A DNA stretch of 64,000 nt, taken from assembly GCA_035222895.1 (NCBI GenBank), contig JAVYIG010000110.1:80001-144000 (forward strand). The letters run 5' to 3'. Source of the DNA: Strongylocentrotus droebachiensis (taxonomy: Eukaryota; Echinodermata; Echinoidea; Camarodonta; Strongylocentrotidae). Below, piece after piece: positions 49,701 through 59,230 of this stretch. The notes beneath the pieces are model-generated. The model was given only the letters and a program-made list of their open reading frames with translations. It made no database searches and was not told where the DNA came from. The position numbers were made by a program, and so were the translations under genes. Each line of letters begins with the position of its first letter. The first letter of the stretch is position 1.

Positions 49701-52700
49701 TTATTCGTGTTTAGGATCCGACATTCTAAAACTTTTACTGATTTTATTCAAATCTTTTACACTTTACAATCAAGGCAACTTAAGATCCGACATCGTAAAA
49801 TGTGAAAGTAGTCTTCATTTTGCATTCCATATCTTGCTTTCAGGGGAGTAAATTATCTCAATCACAAGAAAGAAGGAAAAACGTGAAATTTGAAGTACAA
49901 AAGACAAGGACAGTTGTCCATAAAGGATGTCACCATGTTGAATATCGCCCTCTAGCGACAAGTTATTTAAAAAAGCTTTAACTTCTTTATTCCTTGCCCG
50001 ATTTTGTTCAAACTTTCACTGATTTTATTCAATCGAAATCGAAGCCGTGTTTTGATTCCATGTACCTTCCTTTCTAATTTGTGGTATATAATAATAATAA
50101 TAATAATAATAAAAACGTTACTTATAAAGCGCTTACCACCGAAGTCTCTAAGCGCTATACACACAAAAATAGACTGATATACAATTACATCTTATACAAA
50201 ACTAAAAATGCAAATAAACTTATACATATACATTGCGTCCCAGAAAAAACGGAACCGAGAATTATCGATGTTTTATCATAACTTAATCGCAATTATAAAA
50301 ATAAATGACACATCTTTGTGAAGCTTAGATCCTCTTCTTTCATTTGATGCAACTCATATGATGCATATTTCATGCATGAGTGATTAACAACAATTTGAAT
50401 AGAGGAAACCAAAAAGTCAGTTTTGGCGGGCGGTATCGATTATACGAGTTCGTTTTCACTGGCTGGCTGCCGTAGCAACAAGCAGAGTTGACAAAAGACT
50501 TAACTCCGTTTTGTTGACGATCAGCCGTAATTCTTTTGGTATTATTATGAAAAATTTAAAATGTTTATTTATTTAACATTCACTGTGCAAATTCGTTTCC
50601 GCTATTGCACTATTTGTACTTATAATGTGTAGTTTGCTTTCATGTTTATAATGACAACTTCTTTACAATTGAAAGCAAAAGTTTTCTGATCCAACCACAT
50701 TGTGAGCTTTTTCTTTTTTGTATATTTGCTTGTATCATGTTGCTTTTAAATGGATTATAATTTGTCCTGCTTTATACATGTTTTTAAATTGGATATGTGG
50801 AAATTTATGAAATCAAATTAAAATTAAGGTTGTGTCAACTTGCAAACATCTCAAAGGATATTTATTTGCAATACAATGAAAAAAATGCAAGAAAACAACG
50901 TCAGAATAAGAATATCTTGCCTTTAGTGTCATACTGTTAAAAAATCTAAAAAAATCATACATTTTAGCTCAGAGGTGAACAGGCACATTTTATCCGAGGG
51001 GAGGGGGGGGGGGTTGTTGACGTCCTTGCTCGTATATTTATCTTTCATTTCCTAAATTTCCTTAGCTACCGAAGGGAGAGAGCTATAAAAACAAAATATG
51101 CATTCGGTATGGACATAACAAATACGAGCACCTTTGCTGTAAGAATATGAGAACTTTGTAAGTTCACGTGGGGGAGGGGGAGGGGGGGGGGGGGGGGGGT
51201 GGTGCAGCAAGCAGCTCCCCTCCCCGGCCTCGTACACCTGTACTCTAGTGATGATAGTTGGAGAAGTCACCTTTTTCATAGCTGCCGTCCATCCACCATG
51301 CCCAGACTGTAATCTCTTGACCATCTCGATATTATCACTTATCCTGACACGCTGCCCAAGACACAATGGATGAATCTAAAAGCAACAGGTTGATAGAACT
51401 GTAAATGGCAACAATACTAATGATATCAAGAAAAATATTAATGCTGATGTTTCCCCGTAGATTTGGTAACTTTTTAATAAAAATAACAACATAAAAATAG
51501 CAAAAACAAAAGAAGTAATAATTACAATGAAAATAACAATGATAAAAATAATAATATAATAATATTGATAATAATAGCAGTCATATTTAAAATAATATAA
51601 AGGTTAATAAAACTTGTAAGAATGATAATAATGATTACAGTGGGTCCTTGTTTAGCGCTCTTGTCTGTCAGAATTGACACTTCTGGCGCTCCTAAGTTAT
51701 TATCCTTGCTTTAACATGGCTGCCATTATGACGCTCTAGCATTTTAAAGATAAAGACCAGTTATGGTCATGCGATTGGATTGTGAAAGAAACGTTGTGGA
51801 ATCAATCAGAAAAGGTTGATCATCTAGCATATTATTGTATTGGTGTGTACTGCAAGGTTCTGGAATCATCAAAATGATAAGAAATTTGGCCCAGTCTTGG
51901 TAAAGTTAAAAGCACTGTACACAGAAAGATGTATATGGGACTACGCGACACATGCGCGACATCGATCAGGTCCAAACAGATATAATAATTTACCAAATAC
52001 ATCCATTAGTAGGCGATTTCTCGGCAAAATTTGTATCATCACGTATTAGTCAAAACGTATTCTTTCACATGAGCTTCCATTTCATACTTTGAGAGGGGGT
52101 GTTTCCAAAACTGGTCTTTACCTTTAAGGAATTAATTCTTGCCAAGGAATATACATCATTTGGGTCGAGTGTAGCAAATGGAGATTAATGTCTTGCCAAA
52201 GGGCGTTTAATGCTGCGGTGGGGATTCAAACCCCGTAACCTGTCTGGTTACTGAACCACCGTACCACGAATCCTTTACAATTAGGCCCTATTTATCAAGG
52301 AAAATGTTACAAGCATATGCATAGTCGGTTAGATTTAAGCAAGACTAGCTGATTATGTCCTTGTTACCTTCCGTAGAGCTGCAGAATTCATCGTGAAGGT
52401 TTCTTGGCTGTCTTGGAAAGTCACAGTGAAGTCACCAGTATTCGTTCTTCTATTCACAAATCCCTTCTTGCGAACAGTCTGCAATATAGATAGAGAGAGA
52501 GAGTAACCTTACAAATTGGCCGATTCATTATCCGAAATCTAGTTTGAAAGTTACAGTTAGGTCGGGGTAGTCTCCCCGGCTTGGCTACCAGGGGGGGGGG
52601 GGGGGGGGGGGGGGGGGGGAGTGCGGACGTCACCTAATTTTTTTTCCCTGACGTCCGCACCCCGGTGACTTAAGCTCACGCACGCCAGCTATTCTCCACT

Positions 52701-55700
52701 CCTGACGACGGATATTCAACCTGTTCGAAACGTCGAGCCACTCATCCTCTCCAAGCGCTATAGTTCTCCTGAGAACTATATGCTAAGAAAGATAACAAAC
52801 AGTCCTTTCCAGGACTACACTCCTCCAAGAAAGATTACCGAGTCAGAGTCCTTTTCAGGACTCCTCAAACCTCTGTCTCTCTCTCACACACATGGTGCAC
52901 CCGCAAACCTACTGTATAACATACAATTTGTTCTCGAGTGTAACAAAAGAGATGGCCACTACAGCAAGAGGGCTTTTATAGAGCGGGGGCACTAATACAG
53001 GTATGACTGTAGTTTACTAACAGGTGGCAGCGTTGGGATATATTTACTGAATTTAAAAAGAAAAAAAAAGAGGATATTTTTCCCTCTTTATTATTAAGTT
53101 CATCGTTTATCTGAATGCCAAAAGATGGACGAATGACTTTTTGAAATATTGAAATTACAAAGTATTATTTTCAGTAAAAGCTAACATTTTGCAGCTTCAA
53201 AACGTTGTCTGGACTCACTTTGGTCATATCTGGCTTCCACAATCCTCTGCGCTTGTGGAGTGCCTCCAATTCTGCAGGAGTGGCAGTTACCAGGACGTTG
53301 TCTCCTTCATTCACTGGCTCCAGATCCCCTATGATTAGCGAACAACTTAAAGGGTAAACAAATCTGTTCTATGTAGCCCAGCTTTTTCTTCTTCTACATG
53401 TTTCAAGGAAAACATCTAATTCTATCAATTTCCATGTTCCATAACCCAATTATCAATGATGGCAATAGCAATCTCAATTCCAATCATGGCTGTTTTGTGG
53501 CTTGTGGATGATGATGATATGGATATTCATGACTATAAAATGACCACATATTTCCGGTTCTATTGCCAAGATTTAGGATTAGGCCTTTTTCGCCTGATAT
53601 CAATACGTATTGATAAGCAGGGTACCCCCAAAAGAATACAATATCTGCGATCTGCAATTTCAGCGATCTCTTCACGGCTTGCCATACAATGATATGTTTT
53701 GACGGGACGGAAATGCGTTTCTCAACTCCGCTGGTTGTATGGGAAGCCGCCATATGGGAAGCCGTCATGCGCACAATTCCCCCGGCAAGCATTATGCCGG
53801 TTGTGAAAGTAGAAAAGTTTGAAAAAATATTGCCTCACAAAAACATCTGTAGAATCAAAGCGCCTTACTCAAAACTTTGTGGACCACCTTGTATATACAC
53901 AAATACACAGCATACGATCTAAAATAAACCTTAATTCTTAAACTCTAAGCACGGTATGGTATTGAAAAAAGGAAAAGACATTGCTATTCTCACCAAGATT
54001 TGGTAGGTGTCCAGCATACACAAAACCTCCTGACCCTGGTAGTGTACACAATATCTTAATAAAGTCTACCCTCTCTCGCCTAGAAGAGAACTCAACCGCT
54101 GCTCGTATATTGGCTTTATCCTCAAGTGTCTGTCCATGCCTGACTACTGTCCCGAGTAGCTTATCTAGGAGGAAATAAAATAAAAGCTCTGATAGATATC
54201 ATTTGTATCTAAAGCCTTCCTTGATTATTCTTGATATCTGTCGCCAAATGCAATCTGTCTACAATGTACACAATTATTTGGAGATTTCATCTGGTTATAT
54301 GTAACATACATGCGAGGTGAACCCTTTTGATTAAATAATACGATAGCCATTTTACTTGTTCATGCGCATTGTCAACATCTCTTTGGACAGTATCTTCTGT
54401 TTTGTATTTCACAGAGTGGAAGATATCAAGACGAACCTGATTCAAGTCTCTTGTGCCACTGAGGATGTCTGACAACCTTTGCTCCGGCAAAGCTTCCTTT
54501 AAGAGCAAGACGAGGAGATGATGATCTTGGTAGCATCTTAGGACTACATCAATAAAAAAAAAAAAATAATATCAAACGCTGGAAAATAGGGAATTTTAGA
54601 TTGAGTGGACGAGAACGGCATGAACGTCCACTTATCATGCGTGTCCATGGCAAGCCGTCTTAACATCTATTTCTATTTCTTCATATCAAGAATTGATTTT
54701 CTGTTGTAAACAATGTTAATTCTTGATCTTTATTAGGAAATGATTTTCTGTTGTAAAGCAATGTTAATTCTTGATAATTATTAGGAAATGATTTCCTGTT
54801 GTAAAGCAATGGTAATTCATGATATCAAGAAATAGGAATATATGTTTAAGCGGCCTGCCATAGACATGCATGATCAGTGGACGTTCACGTCGTTCTCGTC
54901 CACTCAATCTAAAAGTCCCTACTGTTATGTGTCAACTTGTAGCAACGGAATATTAGCAACTTTACACCTGATTTCGATTGTCTGATTTTTGAAGAATCTT
55001 ACTAAGATTCAAACATGTTTAATAAACATTTGGAATGGTCTGTGATCAGGGGGTCGTTTTACGAAACCGACAAAAGTCTAACTTCATGGACATCCCATAA
55101 ATATGTGTTATAGAACTACCACGAGCTTCTATGAGAATTTAGGTGAACTTAGACTTTTGATGGTTTCGAGAAACTGGCCCCAAGAGGTGCTCTCTGATCG
55201 GCATCTAAAAAAAAAGCAATATCTGATATTTCAAATGTAATTCATCAAACTACTGAAGTTTATGTCTTTTGGCAGTTAACTTACTCTGACATGTGGTGAA
55301 TACAAATCATTGTTCAATTTCTTTAAGACAATAACGACTGTTAAATTAAGTTCAATACACTCCGCTTTTAGGAGCAATTCAAATTTCTATTACAGGATAT
55401 GGCACGCAGAGAAGACAAACTCGATGTACACAAATGGGTCTAGATGAGATCGGTCCAGTGTTAGCCAAGCTTGATATATACCAAGAGATGTACGAACAAG
55501 AGTAGTGATGTACTGCTTCAAAAACCTGAGATATTATGAAGACCAAGATACCATTTCTCCCCAAAATGCTTATAATATAGGATTTCCCGACCAAATTCTC
55601 GTGTTTGTCATTCGAATTCATTTACTTTGCATTTAAGTTAGCGCAGATCGGCTTTGCCATGCCAATTATCATTCAATTTTCCAGTTTTTGTATTTAATTT

Positions 55701-58327
55701 AGGATTTTGGTCGAAGGGTTTCATAGATCTGTCATTCAATTTAGAAACTGCTCAACTAGCATTCAAATTAATATTCACTTGTCGAAGCATAATTTTTATC
55801 ATTCAAATTAACACCTGTCATTCGTATTCGTAATATTTTTTATTTAAGTTAGGAATGTTAGGGGGAAGAATTGCAACAAACTTTTACAGTTTTTAAACAA
55901 TGCAGTTAAAATGCATGATTTGCCATTGGGGTCTAAGCTGTTATTCCATTTATTTATTTTCAGGAAAATGCAGATGGGTGTAGTCAGACATAAAGTAAAG
56001 AAGGGGCAAAAGCAAGGGATATGGCATTTCTGCACGGACATGTTCATATATCCGGGAAAGGTGGGGGTACCCTCAATTGCCCCTTTTTACTACAGACTCG
56101 GAATTTTACAAAAGTAATTCACATTGTCTCTCATACCCAGCACACCCCTCTGTTTTTTCTTAAAGAGTTTCATAGTTTACTTGCCCGCCAGCAGATCGAT
56201 GGCTAAAGACATGGCTAAATAATGAATCATGTTCAAATCGTTGACTCTAGTCCCTACCCCAGTCACAATATTGTACCCTTCTTCCATAATGAAATTATGA
56301 TGAAATTATGATAAATTTATGATGAAACATACGACAAACAACTTCCTTACATGAACATTTACAAATATACTGAGACCATCAGGTCCGTAGATGCAAGTCA
56401 TTTTTTTCTTCTTAACAATCAAACTTAAATGCTGATGAATATCAGATAAATCTAATAAGTATAAGTGTATAAATGCAAGAAAATTAAATATGATGAAATA
56501 CACATGAAAAAACAATCTTGAAAGAAAAAGAATGAGCTATAAAAAGTGTGTAATAAACGAGAAATGTATATTGACCATCAATTTGAGTGCACAAAGTCAA
56601 AGTGCTAATTTGAATGCTACAAATGAATTAGAATGCTAGAAATACACCATCGCGTTGTCAGAAAATCGTGTTGCGCCAAATCGAACGACTAAATAGCGAA
56701 AGAAGCACATTGTTCATTAATTTGAATGAAACATACGTAGATTCTAACGAAAATTTCATAGATTTGAAAACTAGAAAAGGGAATATAAACCCGAGATATA
56801 CCTGACTGCACTAAACCGTCGAATTTGAACGCAAGACAAATTAATTGGAATGACAAACTCGCGAATTTGGCCGGGAAATCCTATACTAACCGATTTCATG
56901 GTCTCTCATCACCCAAATCCCACAAAATACCTTTAAATGTTGAGTGTCATACACATGTACATACCCCATGGATGTTTTGTCTGAAGACACCACTCTCATG
57001 AATATATGACTGAGATCATGTTCGTCATTCATGTAGCAAGTGGTACAGAGGTCAAAGGCGTAGCACTCGGTGCATCTCCATCGCATCCCCCTAATCTCAT
57101 CAACATCACATCCGTCACACCAGACCTTTGGATGACACACTAATACAAAGGGAAAACAAAACAATACCAATGTCAACAAAAACAATTTGACCTTAATTTG
57201 ACCATATCGTAACACTGACCAAGAACGTTACTTTTGCGAGACACTGTAGAGCAAGCGCTATGAGCGCCCATTAGAGGCGGACAAAGGCGTTATACAAGAA
57301 GCCATCGTCATCAATATTATTATCACAACTCAAAACTATCATATCAATGCAATACAGATTCTCATTTTAATAAAATGTATAGACCACACATTGTTTGTTT
57401 GCTCTCTTTATCGAGCATATAAAACGCTGGAACCAAGCTTTGGTTGAAATCTAAAATGGAATATTGTCAATTGTAGCAGTTGTAGGCTATCCGGCATGTT
57501 ATCCGTAGGACACTGTGGAATATTTCTCCATTCGATTGACTTTACATTAAGAGGACTACTTTAAAATAATTTGTGATGATTGTGTCGTTTGACATGGCAT
57601 TTGGTTAAAATATCTTTCTCGATCCAGGTGTGTCATAGTTCCTGGTAAGGAGATAAATTGATCGCTGGATGCTTGGGTGCTTTGAACGCTATGATGGCAT
57701 TCAGGCTGAAGTTTATTAGTATTGACCTGTGCCAGAAATATACATTTTTAACGGGCATGAGATTATGTATAAAACGCGATTTGTCATTGATGTAATTAGT
57801 GAGAGGTACGAACCATATCAACAAATCAATAAATGTCGAGGTGTCGTGGTATAGTAATTTAATGTAATAGTTAATTTAATTGACTGTTAGGGTTCGACTT
57901 TGAATCTTAGCCTGTCACTAACGTTCTTTGGTAAGACAATAATCCATATTTGCCACTCTCCACCCAGGTGTAAATAGGTACCTTGCAATTGCTGGGTTAA
58001 TACTAATTGCAGGGCCCTCACAGAGAACAGCATTGAAACGGATGAGGCTTCCCTGGTTTAACAAAAGTATTAGTAACCATATTTAGAACTACCTGCATTA
58101 GCTGTATCAATGATCCTGAGATCGTAACCCCGGTCATAGCCAGCCCGGTAGAGACCTTTATCTCCATTGTCCCACTGAACGAGTACCGAGAGATTTGGAA
58201 AATGTGGTTGACGTTCATCATGTAGTCTCAGAACCGTTCCTGCGTATCCCTTTCCGCCATCTTGGTTCTTATAAGTCCAATCAGGTCCTCGGATGACACG
58301 GAAACCTGGTTTTACAGGGGTTTCCAT
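34517..58327 (-). CDS. MIB2/Mind-bomb-like E3 ubiquitin ligase family protein, 17 exons, 955-residue model, degenerate RING
   Basis: Seen: 17 minus-strand exons with GT-AG borders whose phases all agree, totalling 2,868 bases. Domains in order are: MIB/HERC2 (about 8-78, GPDWTYKNQDGG); ZZ finger (80-128) with all ligands C86, C89, C101, C104, C110, C113, H119 and H123; an unrecognised segment (130-295); SH3-like MIB repeats (298-458, including LQSGHGGWTAAMKK); ankyrin repeats (about 462-800); a coiled coil (890-920); and a RING-like end (CGHNVIRSVAELIPDCPNC, 926-944). Family role: Mind-bomb ligases ubiquitinate Notch ligands such as Delta to drive endocytosis, and also act in NF-kB signalling. 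Odd points: a second MIB/HERC2 domain is not found, and the RING lacks the first cysteine pair and has Ile931 and Val934 where cysteines are expected. The start has a good context (acaaATGG). Model length is close to MIB2 proteins. Weakest points are exons 2-3, the donor of exon 3, and the exon 11 acceptor. Confidence 0.88.
35252..35454 (-). CDS. MIB-like exon 16: low-complexity linker
   Basis: Sixty-seven codons rich in Ser, Gln, Lys and Asn (KKQSSRDSSEKFAAGSGIQQ), probably unstructured. Acceptor cttacag, donor GTAAGG, phases correct. Confidence 0.85.
35942..36117 (-). CDS. MIB-like exon 15: last ankyrin-like segment
   Basis: Codes for KTNSDALLAFLVSHGGDLNA and TIKTLLQHKPILQPLLE. Acceptor gtttacag, donor GTATGA. 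Confidence 0.85.
36430..36848. repeat. ~31-bp minisatellite with donor-like motif, in MIB-like intron 14
   Basis: On the minus strand, degenerate units read GAGGTATGAAACAAACTGAG followed by AATATATTACC. About ten units are seen, interrupted near 36722-36790 by a SINE-like tail. The array starts at the exon 14 donor itself. Confidence 0.8.
36850..37065 (-). CDS. MIB-like exon 14: ankyrin repeats
   Basis: Seventy-two codons including ACPLAAAIFFQNFNIVDVLV, KHGADINLPNNVGKTSLQFA and a charged tail. The donor GAG|GTATGA is the first copy of a donor-like motif repeated through the following minisatellite. Confidence 0.92.
37947..38073 (-). CDS. MIB-like exon 13: ankyrin repeat
   Basis: Codes for MDENGRCPLYSAAFKGCRDA and AELLIKK, a standard ankyrin repeat. 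Acceptor atcacag, donor GTAAAA. Confidence 0.9.
38566..38717 (-). CDS. MIB-like exon 12: ankyrin region linker
   Basis: Fifty codons (GEQNLTPVHQSITGGRTIVD...). The donor GTGTGT keeps the phase of the next exon and comes one base before an in-frame TAG that forms if the intron is retained. Confidence 0.82.
39366..39522 (-). CDS. MIB-like exon 11: ankyrin repeats
   Basis: Codes for NKYKVVEYLLDQGADVHAVN, GYTCLYLACAQGF and ADLNQK. The acceptor (caaacggaag) is not pyrimidine-rich close to the AG but gives the right phase and ankyrin spacing. Donor GTAATA. Confidence 0.85.
39852..40767. mobile_element. 916-bp foldback element, TA-flanked
   Basis: The arms are inverted copies over nearly the whole length. 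The left end CACTGTTGGTCTTAATGG corresponds to the right end CTTTATGACCAACAGTG, and TA lies on both sides. The interior repeats TAATGAGGATTAATGCC/GGCATTAATCCTCATTA and AATGCAATAAATTATCAATA in opposite senses. No transposase ORF. It is in MIB-like intron 10. Confidence 0.82.
41005..41670 (+). mobile_element. RTE-like LINE relic, left part
   Basis: A plus-strand ORF from 41010 codes for a charged helical region (EKRKIVRSKEDKEIEELDQR) of the kind between the endonuclease and RT of RTE LINEs. The end of this part encodes YLGQSLKMEDTTKEEVIRG, the phrase just before the RTE C-terminal domain. The core RT is deleted. Sequence stops at 41670 where a Ty3/Gypsy-like fossil begins; the C-terminal part resumes at 45665. 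Confidence 0.75.
41671..41787 (+). repeat. Left terminal repeat of the Ty3/Gypsy-like fossil
   Basis: Begins ATTATGTTATAGTTTGATCT and ends CAGATCTTATTTA; nearly identical to the copy at 45077-45193. Confidence 0.85.
45077..45193 (+). repeat. Right terminal repeat of the Ty3/Gypsy-like fossil
   Basis: Direct copy of the left repeat, preceded by a purine run (GGGGGGAG). No clear short target duplication was seen around the pair. Confidence 0.85.
45195..45664 (+). mobile_element. LINE-like 3' tail between the LTR fossil and the RTE right part
   Basis: Ends in GTACAGGGCCTCTCAG, a short hairpin-like stretch and (AATAAAT)n. The GTACAGGGCC motif near the end also occurs in the tail at 63536-63899, so it is probably the 3' UTR of a CR1/L2-like LINE. 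Confidence 0.5.
45665..46192 (+). mobile_element. RTE-like LINE relic, right part
   Basis: An open 165-residue frame from 45685 codes for MNFGRYRDMLTDKNIPMSLR, LTTMTYGSETRSLTK, WRWAGHVARLQDNRWTNRL and TDRREWKCYEGFVQRL, the C-terminal domain of RTE LINEs. It continues the left part (41005-41670). It ends with a GATA-type repeat (gatagatagata). Confidence 0.88.
46624..46775 (-). CDS. MIB-like exon 10: ankyrin repeat
   Basis: Codes for SLLGFIAGTGNVHKVKFLLE and GCTPLFHATD, typical ankyrin residues. The next intron is about 7.1 kb and holds nested transposons. Confidence 0.9.
47145..47248 (-). CDS. MIB-like exon 9: start of the ankyrin region
   Basis: Thirty-four codons including MAATEAGDIKEMERIL, an ankyrin helix pair. 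The acceptor is cctctag and the donor GTTAGT; phase agrees on both sides. Confidence 0.85.
47839..48719. mobile_element. 881-bp foldback element, TA-flanked (CAGTGCGTCCCAG family)
   Basis: Left end CAGTGCGTCCCAGAAAAAAC; the right end is its inverse. TA lies on both sides, as for Tc1/mariner-type insertions. The arms of about 430 bp are near-perfect inverse copies, meeting near 48280. The 145-residue ORF inside is a by-product. It is in MIB-like intron 8. Confidence 0.88.
48849..49008 (-). CDS. MIB-like exon 8: second MIB repeat, second half
   Basis: Fifty-three codons (IGTVGKVVEIDGFEIRVKI...FNSANLAPERI). Donor GTAAGT. The intron that follows carries an 881-bp foldback element. Confidence 0.92.
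49470..50040. repeat. Inverted repeat in MIB-like intron 7
   Basis: The left arm holds GCAAGGAATAAAGAAGTAAA and AGAGGGCGATATCTAA. The right arm holds TTCTTTATTCCTTGCCCG and ATATCGCCCTCTAG, in inverse order. An inner TTACACTTTACAATCAAGGC also inverts GCCTTGATTATAAAGTGTAA. The ends are not defined. Confidence 0.7.
50083..50165 (-). repeat. SINE-like tail with ATT repeat
   Basis: (AAT)n followed by TTATAAAGCGCTTACCACC and AAGCGCTATACAC; related on the opposite strand to the tail at 7700-7830. Confidence 0.5.
50232..50530. mobile_element. Half copy of the CAGTGCGTCCCAG foldback
   Basis: Starts ATTGCGTCCCAGAAAAAACG and follows one arm of 47839-48719 for about 300 bp, through the ACAAAAGACTTAACTCCG segment. 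The other arm is missing. Confidence 0.8.
51271..51375 (-). CDS. MIB-like exon 7: second MIB repeat, first half
   Basis: Codes for LGQRVRISDNIEMVKRLQSG and GHGGWTAAMKK, the clearest Mind-bomb repeat signature. The donor GTGACT is followed by a long G/C tract in the intron. Confidence 0.92.
52125..52268 (-). mobile_element. tRNA-derived SINE, minus strand
   Basis: On the minus strand: GTGGTTCAGTAACC (box A-like), GGTTTGAATCCCC (box B-like) and the family body CTTTGGCAAGACATTAATC. It is in MIB-like intron 6, close to exon 6. Confidence 0.65.
52368..52478 (-). CDS. MIB-like exon 6: second half of the first MIB repeat
   Basis: Thirty-seven codons (KKGFVNRRTNTGDFTVTFQD...MNSAALRK) corresponding to the GxVV...GDxxVxF...NPAAL part of the repeat. 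Acceptor attgcag, donor GTAACA. Confidence 0.88.
52589..52620. repeat. Long G tract
   Basis: About 30 consecutive G in MIB-like intron 5, followed by a ~19-bp inverse pair (GTGCGGACGTCA and TGACGTCCGCAC). Tracts of this kind are hard to sequence and their length may be inexact. Confidence 0.85.
53219..53328 (-). CDS. MIB-like exon 5: first SH3-like MIB repeat
   Basis: Codes for DLEPVNEGDNVLVTATPAEL and HKRRGLWKPDMTK, resembling the LxxGDxVRV...GHGxWxxxM pattern of Mind-bomb repeats. Donor GTGAGT. Confidence 0.88.
53994..54164 (-). CDS. MIB-like exon 4: linker before the MIB repeats
   Basis: Fifty-six codons including ANIRAAVEFSSRRERVDFIK and ending AGHLPNLG, with a cctcctag acceptor and GTGAGA donor. 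Phase joins to exon 5. Confidence 0.8.
54310..54543 (-). CDS. MIB-like exon 3: unrecognised segment
   Basis: Codes for CYQDHHLLVLLLKEALPEQR, LSDILSGTRDLNQVRLDIFH and a following helical, charged stretch. The donor GTATGT keeps phase; an earlier GTAAAA donor would not. I do not recognise a domain. Confidence 0.6.
54589..54919. mobile_element. 331-bp foldback MITE, TA-flanked
   Basis: The left GGGAATTTTAGATTGAGTGG and the right CCACTCAATCTAAAAGTCCC are inverse copies with TA on both sides. The centre has three copies of a CTGTTGTAAA-CAATG-TTAATTCTTGAT unit. It ends 46 bases upstream of MIB-like exon 3. A partial relative lies at 31718-31880. Confidence 0.82.
56891..57139 (-). CDS. MIB-like exon 2: ZZ zinc finger
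   Basis: Begins after a cctttgtattag acceptor and carries the complete ZZ ligand set (CDGC, CTEC, CTTC, H..H). The 3' end at a GTTAGT donor is chosen because it fits the phase of exon 3. GTATGT at 56966 is a stronger-looking alternative donor, but it would break the phase. Confidence 0.8.
57838..58015 (+). mobile_element. tRNA-derived SINE, partial
   Basis: GGTGTCGTGGTATAGTAA, GGGTTCGACTTTGAATC, TTCTTTGGTAAGACAATAAT and CCACCCAGGTGTAAATAGG match the SINE at 1474-1826. It is in MIB-like intron 1. Confidence 0.65.
58093..58327 (-). CDS. MIB-like exon 1: MIB/HERC2 domain
   Basis: Seventy-eight codons plus one base. Includes GFRVIRGPDWTYKNQDGG, VLVQWDNGD and GLYRAGYDRGYDL, the hallmarks of the domain that binds Notch-ligand tails in Mind bomb. 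Donor GTAGTT. Confidence 0.92.
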
Positions 58328-58744
58328 TTGTGTTAACCTTCAACAGCTAAATAGAGGGCAAAAATGGGAAAACAAATAAGATAGATATAGGAAGAATATT
58401 AAAAGAAATAGAAACATGTACTGTATAGATTGAGAGAGGGTGAGATAAAGAGAGGGTAGAAGTCTTTGTCATGTTCGGAGAGGTTTGTAGTTATCAACGT
58501 TTGCAGATCAATCCACTCTTTTTTAGTTTCATGCCATTTGAAGCAAGGATTAATCAAGGTTGATAATCATATTCGTTTATTATTCATCCTGTTAAAACAT
58601 ATCGTTTTTAACGAAATAAAATGAGACCTCCATAACTTCCACAAATAATCCATCGATATACAGTAGAGCAAGCATTGGCTAAGATCGATTAATGATGATT
58701 TCTTAAAATACTTGACATATTGTTCACTTGTTAACTTATTTACT

Positions 58745-59230
58745 CCTTATACCATTGTTTACTTAATATGTCTGCTTCAAGCAACTTCTCTCTCTATTGC
58801 GACTTACGGGAGTGAGTCCTGTGCCATGACAAAGAATGACAGAAAGAGAGTTGATGCCTTTGAAATGTGGTGCTACAGGAGGCTGTTGCAGGTGTCATGG
58901 AAAGATAAAAAGACAAATGTGTGGGTCCTGGAAAAGATTGGAACAGACTTGACCATCTGAAGGGGAATCATGGAAAGAAAACTAAACTATTTTGAGCACA
59001 TTGTTAGGAGATCTGAAGGTGTTGAGAAGCAAATACTGCAAGGAGCAGTCGAAGGAAAACGAGGTAGAGGTCGTCCACCAATATCTTGGACTGATGATAT
59101 CAAGAAAGTGTCTGGACAAGGAATGAAAGGTGCAACACAAATGGCAGGTAAAAGATTTGCATGGCGTGCTCTCGTGAAGACCACAGTAGCGCTTTACAGC
59201 GCCACCTGAAGTTGATGATGATGACTTAAT
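58745..59230 (+). mobile_element. RTE-like LINE 3' fragment
   Basis: Encodes IATYGSESCAMTKNDRKRVD, FEMWCYRRLLQVSWKDKKTN and, after a frame change near 58960, LNYFEHIVRRSEGVEKQILQ and KRGRGRPPISWTDDI. These are the C-terminal signatures of RTE LINEs. It ends with (GATGAT)n, the usual RTE tail. Confidence 0.88.

Noticed and set aside
56891-56972. Ending MIB-like exon 2 at the GTATGT donor after TSMG
   Set aside because: The donor looks good, but it gives phase 2, which does not fit exon 3; the GTTAGT site at 56890 gives the right phase. The early donor could still be real if an exon was missed.
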